A stretch of 26,954 bases of DNA from Bacteroidetes bacterium UBA7692 (GTDB lineage: Bacteria > Bacteroidota > Bacteroidia > Chitinophagales > LD1). The notes below the pieces were generated by a model. That model saw only the letters and a list, made by a program, of their open reading frames with translations. It ran no database searches and was not told the origin of the DNA. Each line of letters opens with the position of its first letter. The first letter of the stretch is position 1. The stretch spans positions 8,735 through 35,688 of the forward strand of contig DLGO01000042.1 in the NCBI GenBank assembly GCA_002482725.1, in the 5' to 3' direction. The position numbers and the translations under genes are program-made. Of this stretch, positions 1 through 8,600 are shown piece by piece.

Positions 1-27
1 GTGGAGCATATGCTTGGTTTATCATAA
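1..27 (+). CDS. rpmI: Ribosomal protein L35, C-terminal end (partial)
   Basis: The first nine codons read VEHMLGLS and then TAA, in frame from base 1, with rplT starting 31 bases later. rpmI normally lies directly before rplT in the infC-rpmI-rplT operon, and a short tail ending in a hydrophobic MLG-type sequence fits L35. Only eight residues are visible, so the call rests mainly on gene order. Confidence 0.6.
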   Translation: MEHMLGLS

Positions 28-58
28 AATATTTTTAAAAAGTAATACGGAGTAAATT

Positions 59-403
59 ATGCCACGTTCAGTCAATTCAGTTGCGAGTCGCGCAAGAAGA
101 AAAAAGGTACTAAAAAAAGCAAGAGGTTATTTCCTTTCGCGCCATAGCGTATATACAGTAGCAAAAAACGCTGTTGATAAAGCAGGTGTTTACGCTTACA
201 TAGGCCGTAAATTAAAGAAAAGAGACTACAGAAGCTTGTGGATAACAAGGATAAATGCTGCAGTTCGTGCAGAAGGCTTGTCATATTCAAAATTTATCTC
301 TAAACTTGCAGAGAAAGGAATTGATTTGAACAGAAAAGTTCTAGCTGACTTAGCTCTTAACAATCCTGAGGCTTTCAAAGCAATCGTTGCTCAAGTAAAA
401 TAA
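59..403 (+). CDS. rplT: 50S ribosomal protein L20
   Basis: A 114-residue protein that binds 23S rRNA and is needed early in assembly of the large ribosomal subunit. The N-terminus (PRSVNSVASRARRKK) and the C-terminal half (SLWITRINAAVRAEGLSYSK, then NRKVLADLALNNPEAFKAIV) are the conserved L20 blocks, and the length is normal for the family. The start ATG follows a purine-rich acggag, an unusually good Shine-Dalgarno for this window. It is probably the last gene of an infC-rpmI-rplT operon, because a clear intrinsic terminator follows at 444. In other bacteria L20 represses its own operon by binding the mRNA; that site would lie upstream of this window. Confidence 0.98.
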   Translation: MPRSVNSVASRARRKKVLKKARGYFLSRHSVYTVAKNAVDKAGVYAYIGRKLKKRDYRSLWITRINAAVRAEGLSYSKFISKLAEKGIDLNRKVLADLALNNPEAFKAIVAQVK

Positions 404-443
404 GTTATCACTAACTCTTTAGTGTTTTCATAGGTTCAAAATT

Positions 444-472
444 GGTCGTCTAGCAATAGACGGCCTTTTTTA
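444..472 (+). terminator. Intrinsic terminator of the rpmI-rplT operon
   Basis: Seven-base stem ggtcgtc (444-450) with gacggcc (459-465), containing one G-T pair, an eight-base loop, then a run of six T. It lies 41 bases after the rplT stop codon. Confidence 0.88.
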
Positions 473-518
473 TTTTCCACAATACCATTGTGTTACATAC
501 AGCTACTCATTTTAGTTG

Positions 519-526
519 TAATTTTG
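519..526 (+). promoter_or_regulatory. Bacteroidetes -7 element before the OsmC gene
   Basis: TAATTTTG is a full match to the TAnnTTTG consensus and lies 22 bases before the OsmC start codon. No TTTG is seen at the expected -33 distance, so this is a partial promoter match. Confidence 0.5.
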
Positions 527-548
527 AAAAGCATTTAATAATACAGAT

Positions 549-959
549 ATGACTTCCAATGTAATATACGATGGTGGCTTGCGCACCAGGGCTACACATA
601 CCTTTTCGGGCAACGCCATAATAACCGATGCCCCGCTGGACAACTTTGGCAAGGCAGAGGCCTTCTCCCCTACCGACCTTGTGGCTACTGCGCTGGCATC
701 GTGCATGCTGACTGTAATGGGCATAAAAGCAAAGCAAATGGACCTGGATGCCAACCTGATAGGCACAGAAGCTGAAGTGGAGAAAATAATGGCCTCTGAG
801 CCACGCAGGATAAGCGGTATCAATGTAAAGCTTACCTTCCCTGCCAACAATTTTACCGATAAGGAAAAAGCTATATTGGAAAATACTGCCAGGGCCTGCC
901 CGGTGAGCCAAACGCTAAACGGGAATGTGGATCAGGTAATCACCTTTATCTGGCTTTAA
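549..959 (+). CDS. OsmC/Ohr-family hydroperoxide-reducing protein
   Basis: A 136-residue protein of normal OsmC length. Members of this family reduce organic hydroperoxides with a pair of cysteines, usually in the cytoplasm. Both cysteines are present: C52 in FSPTDLVATALASC and C117 in ARACPVSQTL; R12 may be the conserved arginine of the active site. The stop TAA shares its last base with the ATG of the next gene (TAATG at 957-961), so translation is probably coupled to the monooxygenase. A -7 promoter element lies 22 bases upstream. The family is clear. Whether the substrate is a general organic peroxide or one tied to the neighbouring flavoenzyme cannot be read from the sequence. Confidence 0.92.
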   Translation: MTSNVIYDGGLRTRATHTFSGNAIITDAPLDNFGKAEAFSPTDLVATALASCMLTVMGIKAKQMDLDANLIGTEAEVEKIMASEPRRISGINVKLTFPANNFTDKEKAILENTARACPVSQTLNGNVDQVITFIWL

Positions 960-2416
960 TGGCAGCACCATCTATCATTATCATAGGTACCGGTTTTGCG
1001 GGCGTATGCGCAGCTATAAGGCTAAAACAGGCAGGGATTGATACCTTTACCATACTGGAGCGCAGCAGCGATGTAGGAGGCACATGGCGCGATAATACGT
1101 ATCCCGGAGCAGCATGCGATGTGGCTTCGCATTTATATTCATTTTCCTTTGAGCCAAACCCTGATTGGAGCAATCAGTTTTCGGGGCAAAAGGAGATACA
1201 TGAATACATAAAGCACTGCATAGCCAAGTACGGTATAGGTAAGCATATACAATTCAACCAAAACGTAAGCAGCTCGGTATTTAATGAAGCTACCGGGCAA
1301 TGGCGGGTAAGCACTACAAATGGCGAAGCGCACCAAGCCAATGTGCTGATAAACGGTATGGGACCACTGAACAGACCCTCACTACCCAATATAGAGGGAT
1401 TAAAAGACTTTGAAGGTGCCATGTTTCACTCATCGGAGTGGGACCACACCTACGACATACACAATAAGCGTGTGGCCGTAATAGGCACCGGGGCAAGCGC
1501 CATACAGATAGTGCCGGCAATAGCGGATAAAGTGGCACATCTGGACCTATACCAACGCACAGCACCATGGATAATACCCAAGCACGATAAGCCGATAAGC
1601 GAAAGAACGCATAGGCTATTCCGCATGTTCCCTTTTTTGCAAAAGCTGCAAAGGGCTCAGTTCTACTTCATAAATGAGCTGACAGTAATAATGCTGGTAA
1701 CCAAACCATCGCTGGCAAAGCACCTGGAAAAACTGGTACTCAAGTTTATAGGCTACAAAGTACGTGATCCGGAACTGCGCAAAAAAGTAACACCCGACTT
1801 TACCATAGGTTGCAAGCGCATACTACTGTCGAACAACTACTACCCTGCGCTCAGTAAACCGAATGTGGAGGTTGTAACAGACTCCATAGTGCGCGTGGAA
1901 AAGGATGCTATAGTAACCGCCAATAACGAAAGAAGACAGGTGGATGCCATAATACTGAGCACCGGCTTTGAGGCGTCGGAATATCCAAAGGGATTTGTGG
2001 TAAAGGGTCTGCAGGGCAAGTCGCTGGAAGAGGCATGGAAAGATGGACCTGAGGCGTACCTTGGCACTGTAGTTACAGATTTCCCTAACTTGTTTTTCAT
2101 CATAGGTCCAAACACAGGGCTGGGGCATACCTCTATGATATACATGATAGAGTCTCAGGTAAATTTCATAGTGGATAGCGTCAAAAAGCTTGCGGCTAAA
2201 AAAGCCAGCTGGATGAATGTAAAGCCTGAAGTGCAAACCCGCTATAATGCTGAACTGCAAGCGAAGCTAAAGACCACCGTGTGGCAAAGCGGCGGATGCA
2301 AAAGCTGGTACCAGACCAAGTCGGGTAAAAACACGGCTATATGGCCCGGCTTTACCTTTACATTCCGCAACAGGACAAAACGGGTAAACGAGCGGGACTT
2401 CGAGTGGAAAGCCTAG
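959..2416 (+). CDS. Baeyer-Villiger-type flavin monooxygenase
   Basis: A 485-residue FAD- and NADPH-dependent monooxygenase. The N-terminal FAD Rossmann motif GTGFAG is at 10-15. The block DVGGTWRDNTYPGAACD (38-54) and the fingerprint FxGxxxHxxxWD (FEGAMFHSSEWD, 151-162) are typical of Baeyer-Villiger monooxygenases, and the second nucleotide-binding motif GTGASA is at 176-181. Known relatives insert one oxygen next to a carbonyl of cyclic or linear ketones through a C4a-peroxyflavin; the substrate here is unknown. It starts on the last base of the OsmC stop codon, so the two form an operon. Its stop codon is one base from the stop of the opposing peroxiredoxin gene. An N- or S-oxygenating flavin monooxygenase is the main alternative, but the fingerprint favours the Baeyer-Villiger group. 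Confidence 0.88.
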   Translation: MAAPSIIIIGTGFAGVCAAIRLKQAGIDTFTILERSSDVGGTWRDNTYPGAACDVASHLYSFSFEPNPDWSNQFSGQKEIHEYIKHCIAKYGIGKHIQFNQNVSSSVFNEATGQWRVSTTNGEAHQANVLINGMGPLNRPSLPNIEGLKDFEGAMFHSSEWDHTYDIHNKRVAVIGTGASAIQIVPAIADKVAHLDLYQRTAPWIIPKHDKPISERTHRLFRMFPFLQKLQRAQFYFINELTVIMLVTKPSLAKHLEKLVLKFIGYKVRDPELRKKVTPDFTIGCKRILLSNNYYPALSKPNVEVVTDSIVRVEKDAIVTANNERRQVDAIILSTGFEASEYPKGFVVKGLQGKSLEEAWKDGPEAYLGTVVTDFPNLFFIIGPNTGLGHTSMIYMIESQVNFIVDSVKKLAAKKASWMNVKPEVQTRYNAELQAKLKTTVWQSGGCKSWYQTKSGKNTAIWPGFTFTFRNRTKRVNERDFEWKA

Positions 2417-2417
2417 C

Positions 2418-2888
2418 TTACGCTAAGCCTTCGAGGGTTTCTTTTATTGCTGCGAAGTTTGGCAGGTCGCCCGGAGTTGGTGTTACCTCTGCGTAGCGCA
2501 CTATGCCCTCCTTGTCTATTACAAAGGCGGCTCTTTTGCTGACACCATGCATTCCAAAGGCAAATTCTTCGATAACTACATTGTAAGCTTTTATCGCATC
2601 TTTATTGAAGTCGCTTAGCAAAGGAAAGTTGTAGTTGTTCTCCTTCGCAAAAACGCCCAGGGAAAATAATGAGTCGACCGAAATACCTACTACCTCTGCA
2701 TTCAGCCTGGTATATACCTCCATGTTATCCCTGGCCTGGCATAGCTGTGCTGTGCAAACACCTGTAAATGCCAATGGAAAGAAATGAATGATCAGGTTTT
2801 TGCCCTTGTAGTCACTAAGGCTTACTTCCTGCCTTTCAGTATTGAATAATTTGAAATCCGGCGCTGTTTGACCTATTGAAACTGACAT
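2418..2888 (-). CDS. Peroxiredoxin, AhpE/PrxQ-like
   Basis: A 156-residue thiol peroxidase of the AhpC/TSA superfamily that reduces hydrogen peroxide and organic hydroperoxides. The active-site motif PxxxTxxC is at 38-45 (PLAFTGVC) with peroxidatic C45. FFPLAFTGVC and FPLLSDF resemble mycobacterial AhpE, as recalled from the family. C50, five residues after C45, is where PrxQ/BCP enzymes carry the resolving cysteine, so a two-cysteine cycle is likely. The gene is convergent with the monooxygenase and divergent from the tRNA. No clear TAnnTTTG element is seen before its start. The family is certain; the exact subgroup is not. Confidence 0.93.
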   Translation of the reverse strand: MSVSIGQTAPDFKLFNTERQEVSLSDYKGKNLIIHFFPLAFTGVCTAQLCQARDNMEVYTRLNAEVVGISVDSLFSLGVFAKENNYNFPLLSDFNKDAIKAYNVVIEEFAFGMHGVSKRAAFVIDKEGIVRYAEVTPTPGDLPNFAAIKETLEGLA

Positions 2889-3003
2889 ATTTTAATTTTT
2901 ATTTTACACTGCAATTAAAGCCTTTTTTCAGCACTTTTCAAGTTGTTTTGGTTCAAATTCTTTCTTAATAAACGCTAACAGAACATTGGTATCCAAACAT
3001 TTA

Positions 3004-3034
3004 TTTGCCGATGTCGGTATTTGCCTTATATTTG
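3004..3034 (+). promoter_or_regulatory. Bacteroidetes-type promoter of the initiator tRNA
   Basis: TTTG at 3004-3007 and TATATTTG at 3027-3034, 19 bases apart, match both boxes of the Bacteroidetes housekeeping promoter (TTTG / TAnnTTTG). The mature tRNA begins only three bases after the -7 box. Confidence 0.8.
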
Positions 3035-3037
3035 CAT

Positions 3038-3113
<76 letters not shown>

Positions 3114-3117
3114 AGTT

Positions 3118-3153
3118 AAAAGGACAGTTTCTTTATAGATTCTGTCCTTTTTT
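3118..3153 (+). terminator. Intrinsic terminator of the initiator tRNA
   Basis: aaaaggacag (3118-3127) pairs with ctgtcctttt (3142-3151) around a 14-base loop, with the T-run continuing to 3153. It starts five bases after the tRNA CCA. Confidence 0.88.
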
Positions 3154-4001
3154 AGTTTAATAACCTCACAAACGCTCCTTTTCCTGTGGTAGTGACAAAA
3201 GCTACTTAACCAGTTAAAAGTGTTTTCAAATTACCGTATATATCTACTGCCGGTAAAAAGATTTACCGGTAAATGATGATCAAAAAGTAGGTTTTAAGAA
3301 ACTTTATATCGACTACATGTAACTGACTATCAAATAATTGAATACTAAAAATTGCGCCTGCGTCCATTGCAGCTTGCAGATTATCTGAGGGCAATTTACA
3401 TTTCGGATTATTAGCTCCGTAGTTTGGATTGAGCCCAGGTTACCGGATACGTTCTTTATACCCGGATACAGGGTTGAAAAATTTATTGAAGCAAGATTTC
3501 CATAGGTTGCAGGTAACTATGAAAAATATTGATCAAAATAAGCGCTATTATATTATCAATTCATCCCTTAACGACTAATCAAAAATGGACAAAAGTCCTT
3601 ATCAGTTTGAGAGACAGAAATGAACCGGATCAGCCAATTAATTTCACCCAAATGTTTCAAAAAAAAATCAGTGAAAAAGCGTAGGCGCAAATATCAAAAA
3701 AGCGGGATGTGCTCCACGTTGAAACCCCGTTGAAAAAGAATCATCACTTTTGGGTAGAAAGAGTAATCAAAAAAACAGCTTAGGAAATACCCACTTTTTT
3801 GAAGATATACCTGGTCAAAAATTAGTCAAACCCGGATAAGAAATGCCCAAAAAGTCTTATCAAAAAATAAACATCCGGAATGTGTGCTTAGCATCGTCAA
3901 TTTAACAAACAGAAAAAACAGTAATGCAAAATGTGGAAAGCATTCCATTGTAACAGGTATTGGTGTTGAAACAAGGCTAGTGATGGCATAGGATTTTTAC
4001 A
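3154..4001. repeat. A-rich non-coding stretch with degenerate repeats
   Basis: About 850 bases without a credible ORF on either strand. The + strand is rich in A and carries many variants of TAATCAAAAA or TTATCAAAAA (3279, 3532, 3576, 3691, 3764, 3856) and three CCGGATA words (3443, 3462, 3832). There is a TTTCACCCAA at 3642 and a perfect 8-bp hairpin at 3250-3269. The same words recur in reverse orientation at 23999-24360. No known RNA family (tmRNA, RNase P RNA, 6S, SRP) could be recognised. It may be repeat debris, or the leader region of the signalling cluster. Confidence 0.5.
3250..3269. repeat. Perfect inverted repeat CCGGTAAA / TTTACCGG
   Basis: Eight-base arms at 3250-3257 and 3262-3269 around AAGA. 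There is no T-run on the + strand immediately after it, so it is not an obvious terminator. It could be a protein-binding site or an RNA hairpin. Confidence 0.6.
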
Positions 4002-4009
4002 TACATTTG
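4002..4009 (+). promoter_or_regulatory. Bacteroidetes -7 element before the signalling cluster
   Basis: TACATTTG is a full match to TAnnTTTG. No TTTG is found at the proper -33 distance. Transcription would start near 4014, which makes the ATG at 4026 a better start codon than the in-frame GTG at 4014. Confidence 0.55.
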
Positions 4010-4025
4010 AAAAGTGCCTAAGATT

Positions 4026-4445
4026 ATGAATTCCATACTATTAGTAGACGACGATCCGGACGACCAGCTTCTTTTTCAGGAGGCAATGGCCGAAACAGAT
4101 AAAGCAGTATTATGCACATTGGCTGTTGACGGGGTCGATGCCCTGGAAAAACTAAACTCAGGCTTAATATCTAAACCCGACCTGGTACTTATGGATATGA
4201 ATATGCCCAGGATGAATGGAATAGATTGCCTGAAAGAACTAAAAAAAGATAGCCGATATAGTGATATACCTGTAATCATGTATTCGACATCGTGCATTGG
4301 TGAATATCAAAGGCAATGTTTTGAAAACGGTGCTATTGGCTATATGGAGAAGCCAAGCGACTTTACCGTGCTTTGCCATAAACTAAAAATGCTACTAAGC
4401 GAAGGACCTGATTCACTAACTACAGACCCCAGTACCAAATCATGA
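4026..4445 (+). CDS. Single-domain response regulator (Rcp1/CheY-like)
   Basis: A 139-residue receiver domain with no output domain. The acidic pair D9/D10 lies in ILLVDDDPDD, the phosphoacceptor is D57 (LVLMDMNMP), the switch residue is S87 (VIMYS) and the conserved lysine is K109 (MEKP). The DDDPDDQLLF start is typical of receivers that pair with phytochrome-like kinases (Rcp1 type). An in-frame GTG at 4014 would add four residues; ATG 4026 is preferred because it matches family starts and leaves a short leader after the -7 box. Its TGA overlaps the next ATG (ATGA at 4442-4445), so it is coupled to the kinase that follows and is its likely partner. The output is unknown and probably works by protein contact. 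Confidence 0.9.
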   Translation: MNSILLVDDDPDDQLLFQEAMAETDKAVLCTLAVDGVDALEKLNSGLISKPDLVLMDMNMPRMNGIDCLKELKKDSRYSDIPVIMYSTSCIGEYQRQCFENGAIGYMEKPSDFTVLCHKLKMLLSEGPDSLTTDPSTKS

Positions 4446-5650
4446 TATTAATAGTAGATGACCTGGAAGCAAATATACTGGGCCTGAAAAAGATACTGGA
4501 AATGCACAACCTGCAGGTAGATACTGCATACTCTGGCGAAGAAGCACTAAAGAAAATACTTAAATATGACTATTCGCTGATAATAACTGATGTGCAAATG
4601 CCGGGCATGGACGGGTTTGAGGTGGTAGAAACACTGTCAGGCAGCAGCAGAACAAGGGACATACCTGTAATATTCCTATCGGCAGTAAGCACGGATAAGA
4701 GATTCATATCTAAAGGGTATGAATCCGGTGGGCTGGACTATATAACTAAGCCCGTAGACCCGGACTTACTGATATTAAAAGTAAAGACCTTTATAAAGCT
4801 ATCGGAGCAAAAAAAGGAATTGAAAAGTATTCAGGACCTTCTATCGAAAGAAATAGAAATACGCAAAGAAGCCCAGGAGAACCTGGAAATAAAAGTAGCA
4901 GAAAGAACAAAGGAGCTGGTAGCAAAAAATGAGGAGCTGGAATTCCGCAACCATGAGCTGCAACAGTTTGCCTGGGTGGTGTCGCATGACCTGAAAGAGC
5001 CGGTAAGGAAAATCCAGCTATTTATAAAAATAATAAAGGAGCGGTACCTGAATGCTGAGGATAAGAAGGCTATAGACTATGTGGACAGAGCGCTGAACTC
5101 GGCAGAGCGCATGTCGAAACTGATAACAGATTTGCTGGACTACGCAAGACTATCGTCGGAAGTAGTCATGGAAAAAACTGATTTGAACCTAACACTAAAA
5201 GAAGTGGTATCTGACCTGGAATACCTGATAGACTATAAACATGCCATGGTGCGGGTTGGTGACATGCCTCGGATAATCGGCATACCAAGCCAGCTAAGGC
5301 AGGTGTTCCAGAACCTGATCGGCAATTCGCTGAAATTTTCGAAACCGGAAGCGATACCCACTATAGAAATAAACGCTGAGTTAATAAAGGAAAAGGATTT
5401 CGACAGCGAGGCTTCAAATACAGGAAAATATTGCAGGATCACTGTAAAGGACAATGGAATAGGATTTGATGAAAGATACCTGGACAAAATTTTTGTGATA
5501 TTCCAGAGCCTGAACGACCGAAATAGCTATGAAGGAACTGGAATTGGCCTGGCCATAGTAAAGAAGATAATAGAAAAGCATAATGGCTTGATAAGCGCGC
5601 AAAGCCAGTTGGGAAAGGGCGCCAACTTTATTATTATTTTACCAATATAG
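4442..5650 (+). CDS. Receiver-histidine kinase (REC-coiled coil-HisKA-HATPase)
   Basis: A 402-residue soluble kinase with a receiver domain at the N-terminus. The receiver has D50 (IITDVQMPGMDG), S80 and K103. A coiled coil at about 120-175 leads to the dimerisation domain with H182 in SHDLKEP, and an ATPase domain follows with N box NLIGN (291-295), G1 box DNGIG (337-341) and G2 box GTGIGL (365-370). There is no membrane segment. In this architecture the receiver usually takes a phosphate from another kinase and controls the kinase half. The SHDLKEP H-box resembles bacteriophytochrome-type kinases. It overlaps the preceding receiver gene by four bases and precedes the hybrid kinase by 40. 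Confidence 0.93.
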   Translation: MILIVDDLEANILGLKKILEMHNLQVDTAYSGEEALKKILKYDYSLIITDVQMPGMDGFEVVETLSGSSRTRDIPVIFLSAVSTDKRFISKGYESGGLDYITKPVDPDLLILKVKTFIKLSEQKKELKSIQDLLSKEIEIRKEAQENLEIKVAERTKELVAKNEELEFRNHELQQFAWVVSHDLKEPVRKIQLFIKIIKERYLNAEDKKAIDYVDRALNSAERMSKLITDLLDYARLSSEVVMEKTDLNLTLKEVVSDLEYLIDYKHAMVRVGDMPRIIGIPSQLRQVFQNLIGNSLKFSKPEAIPTIEINAELIKEKDFDSEASNTGKYCRITVKDNGIGFDERYLDKIFVIFQSLNDRNSYEGTGIGLAIVKKIIEKHNGLISAQSQLGKGANFIIILPI

Positions 5651-5690
5651 GATATATTAGCACCCAACTCATACAGTCATTAATTTATAT

Positions 5691-8600
5691 ATGAACGCAG
5701 ATTTTAAAAGAAACTTAGTTGCCAGTACCGGTTTTTCGGTTTTGATCCTAATAATAAGCTCAGCTGCTTCGCTGATGAGCATATCGAGCCTGCTGGATAG
5801 CACACAATGGGTAAACCATACCAACGAGGTAATATACAACCTGAATGCCGGGCATGCGGCATTGCTGGAGGGACAAACCAGCGTACGGGGCTACCTGATA
5901 AATGGCAAAGAAGAATTCCTGGACACATATAAAGAAACTGAAGAAAAAGCGGATACTTACTTTGAAAAAGTGGAGCAGCTGACCCTGGACAATACTGCCC
6001 AACAGAGAAACATAAAAGAACTAGGGCCGATTAAGAATGAGTTTTATGCCTACCTGAAACAAAGGGTAGATGAAAAAAGAAACGGGCAGGTAGTACAAGT
6101 GGACAACCTGAAAAACGGTAAAACGCTTATGGATGATATAAGCAAGATAGTGAGGCGAATGGAACGCCAGGAAAAAGAACTGCTGGCAGAAAGAACCGAA
6201 ACATCGGGTAAATATGCTATCTACAGTATTGCACTGATAGTAGTTGCCGCTGTGATTGCGCTGTTCATAAGCATAGTTTTCTTTGTAAGAATACTGCGCG
6301 ACTATAACGAACGCGCAAAGTTGAACAGGCAACTGGAGAAAAATGAAGAAGAGACAACGCAAAGAATAGATGTAATAAGCAATGTAGCCAGCCAGATATC
6401 GCAGGGCAACTATGACATACGCGTAGATGCCAAAGAGAGCGATGGCTTGGGTATAGTAGCCGTTTCGCTGAATAATATGGCAGAGGCGCTGGGCACTTCC
6501 TTTAAGCAATTGTCGGACAAAGAATGGATGCAATCCGGTATTGCACAACTGAATACCGTAATGATAGGCGAAAAGAACCTGGACCAGCTAACACAAGATG
6601 TGATAGACTATATAGCAGGCTATACGGGGAGCAATGCAGGAGTGCTGTATACCCTGGAGGGTTCCGAACTGATACTATCTGCGGGATTTAGTTACATAGA
6701 AGATAAAAGCAGGACAAAACTGAAACTCGGGGAAGGCCTGACAGGTCAGGCAGCATTGTCGGGTAAAATAATGGAGATAAAAGCCATGTCGGCCGGAGAT
6801 ATCAAAATATCGTATGCCCTGGGGGAAGTGAAGCCAAGCCATGTGCTGGCAATACCATTGACCGATGACAAGACAACCGGAGTAATAGAGCTGGCCAGGA
6901 TAAAAGAATACAGCCATCGCGAACTGGACTTTTTGCATGTGGCAGCAAATAATATAGGCATAGCTATAACAGCAGCACAAAACAGGAAGCGCCTGCAGGA
7001 ATTGCTGGAAGAAACAGAGGCACAATCGGAAGAGCTGCGCGTGCAACATAGCGAGCTGGAAAACATGAATGCCGAGCTGGAAACGCAAACCGAAAAGCTA
7101 CAAGCATCGGAAGAAGAACTGCGCGTGCAACAGGAAGAACTGCAACAAACCAACGAAGAACTGGCAGAGCGCAGCGTGCTACTGGAAGAGAAGAACCTGG
7201 AGATACAGAAGAAATCGCAGGACCTGGAAATATCGACTCGCTACAAATCGGAGTTCCTTGCCAATATGAGCCACGAGCTGCGCACACCACTAAACTCTAT
7301 ACTGCTGCTGAGCAGGCTGCTGGCTGATAACAATGAAGAAAATATGAGCAGCGAACAGGTAGAGTTTGCTAAGGTGATCCAAAGCTCCGGAAACGGATTG
7401 CTGGGATTGATCGATGAGATACTGGACCTGTCGAAAATAGAAGCAGGAAAAATGGATCTGGAGCTAGTAGACGTACCTGTAAAGGAAATAACAGATGGCA
7501 TGCGAAACCTGTTTGCCGAGGTAGCCAAACAAAAGAAAATTGAGTTTAAAGTAATAGAAACTGATGCCCCGCTTGTAATTAAGACCGACAAGATGCGCCT
7601 GGAACAGATCATAAAAAACCTGATTTCCAATGCATTGAAATTTACACCTGCGGGAGGTTCTGTATCTGTAGAAGTAAAAAAACAGGAGCGTGACAAAAGG
7701 ATAGTATCATTTATAGTAAAAGATACCGGTATAGGTATAGCACGCGAAAAGCAACCTATCATTTTTGAAGCATTTCAACAAGCCGATGGCTCTACCAAGC
7801 GAAAGTACGGTGGCACAGGGCTTGGCTTATCTATAAGCAGGGAACTGGCAAAGTTGCTGAAAGGTGAAATAACCCTGAAGAGCATGGTAAACGAGGGAAG
7901 CGAGTTTACACTATCAATACCAATAACAGGTTCTTCAATACCTTCTTTGGGTGAAATTGCCAAACCGGAACCTACGGCAGAGGAGCCTTCTGAAGAGAAA
8001 GATGATAAAGGTATAAAGCCATACGATGAATATATCAGCCTGTCGATGCCGGATGATGTACCTGATGACAGGGAGAAAATAAATGAAGGCGACAAAGCAA
8101 TATTGATTGTAGAGGATGATACCAACTTTGCTAAATCGCTATTGGAATTTACCCGTAAAAGAGGATACAAAGGCATAGTATCGGTGCGTGGAGACCATGC
8201 ACTGAGCCTGGCAATGATATATAAGCCTATTGGTATATTGCTGGATATAGAATTGCCTATAAAGAGCGGATGGCAAGTGATGGAAGAGCTGAAAAACAAT
8301 GCACAAACCAGGCACATTCCGGTGCACATGATGTCGTCGCACAAAATGAAGCAGGAAAGCATGCTGAAAGGTGCTATTAACTTCCTGGACAAGCCCGCAG
8401 CATTTGAGCAGATGCCTGACATATTTGCCCGCATAGAACACATCATTAACAGGGAGTCGCAGAAGGTGCTGATATTTGAAGATAATCCCAAACATGCCAA
8501 AGCACTTGCCTACTTCCTGGAAACAAACAATATAAACTCGGAAATAAAGAGTGAAATAACAGATGGTATCAATTCGCTGCAAAAAGCTGAAATTGACTGT

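Noticed and set aside
3576..3867. CRISPR array suggested by recurring TAATCAAAAA words
   Set aside because: The words are short, vary in sequence and spacing, and no cas gene is present.
3154..4001. A structured housekeeping RNA (tmRNA, RNase P RNA, 6S, SRP) in the long gap
   Set aside because: None of the conserved core words or terminal pairings of these RNAs could be found; the stretch is A-rich with repeats.
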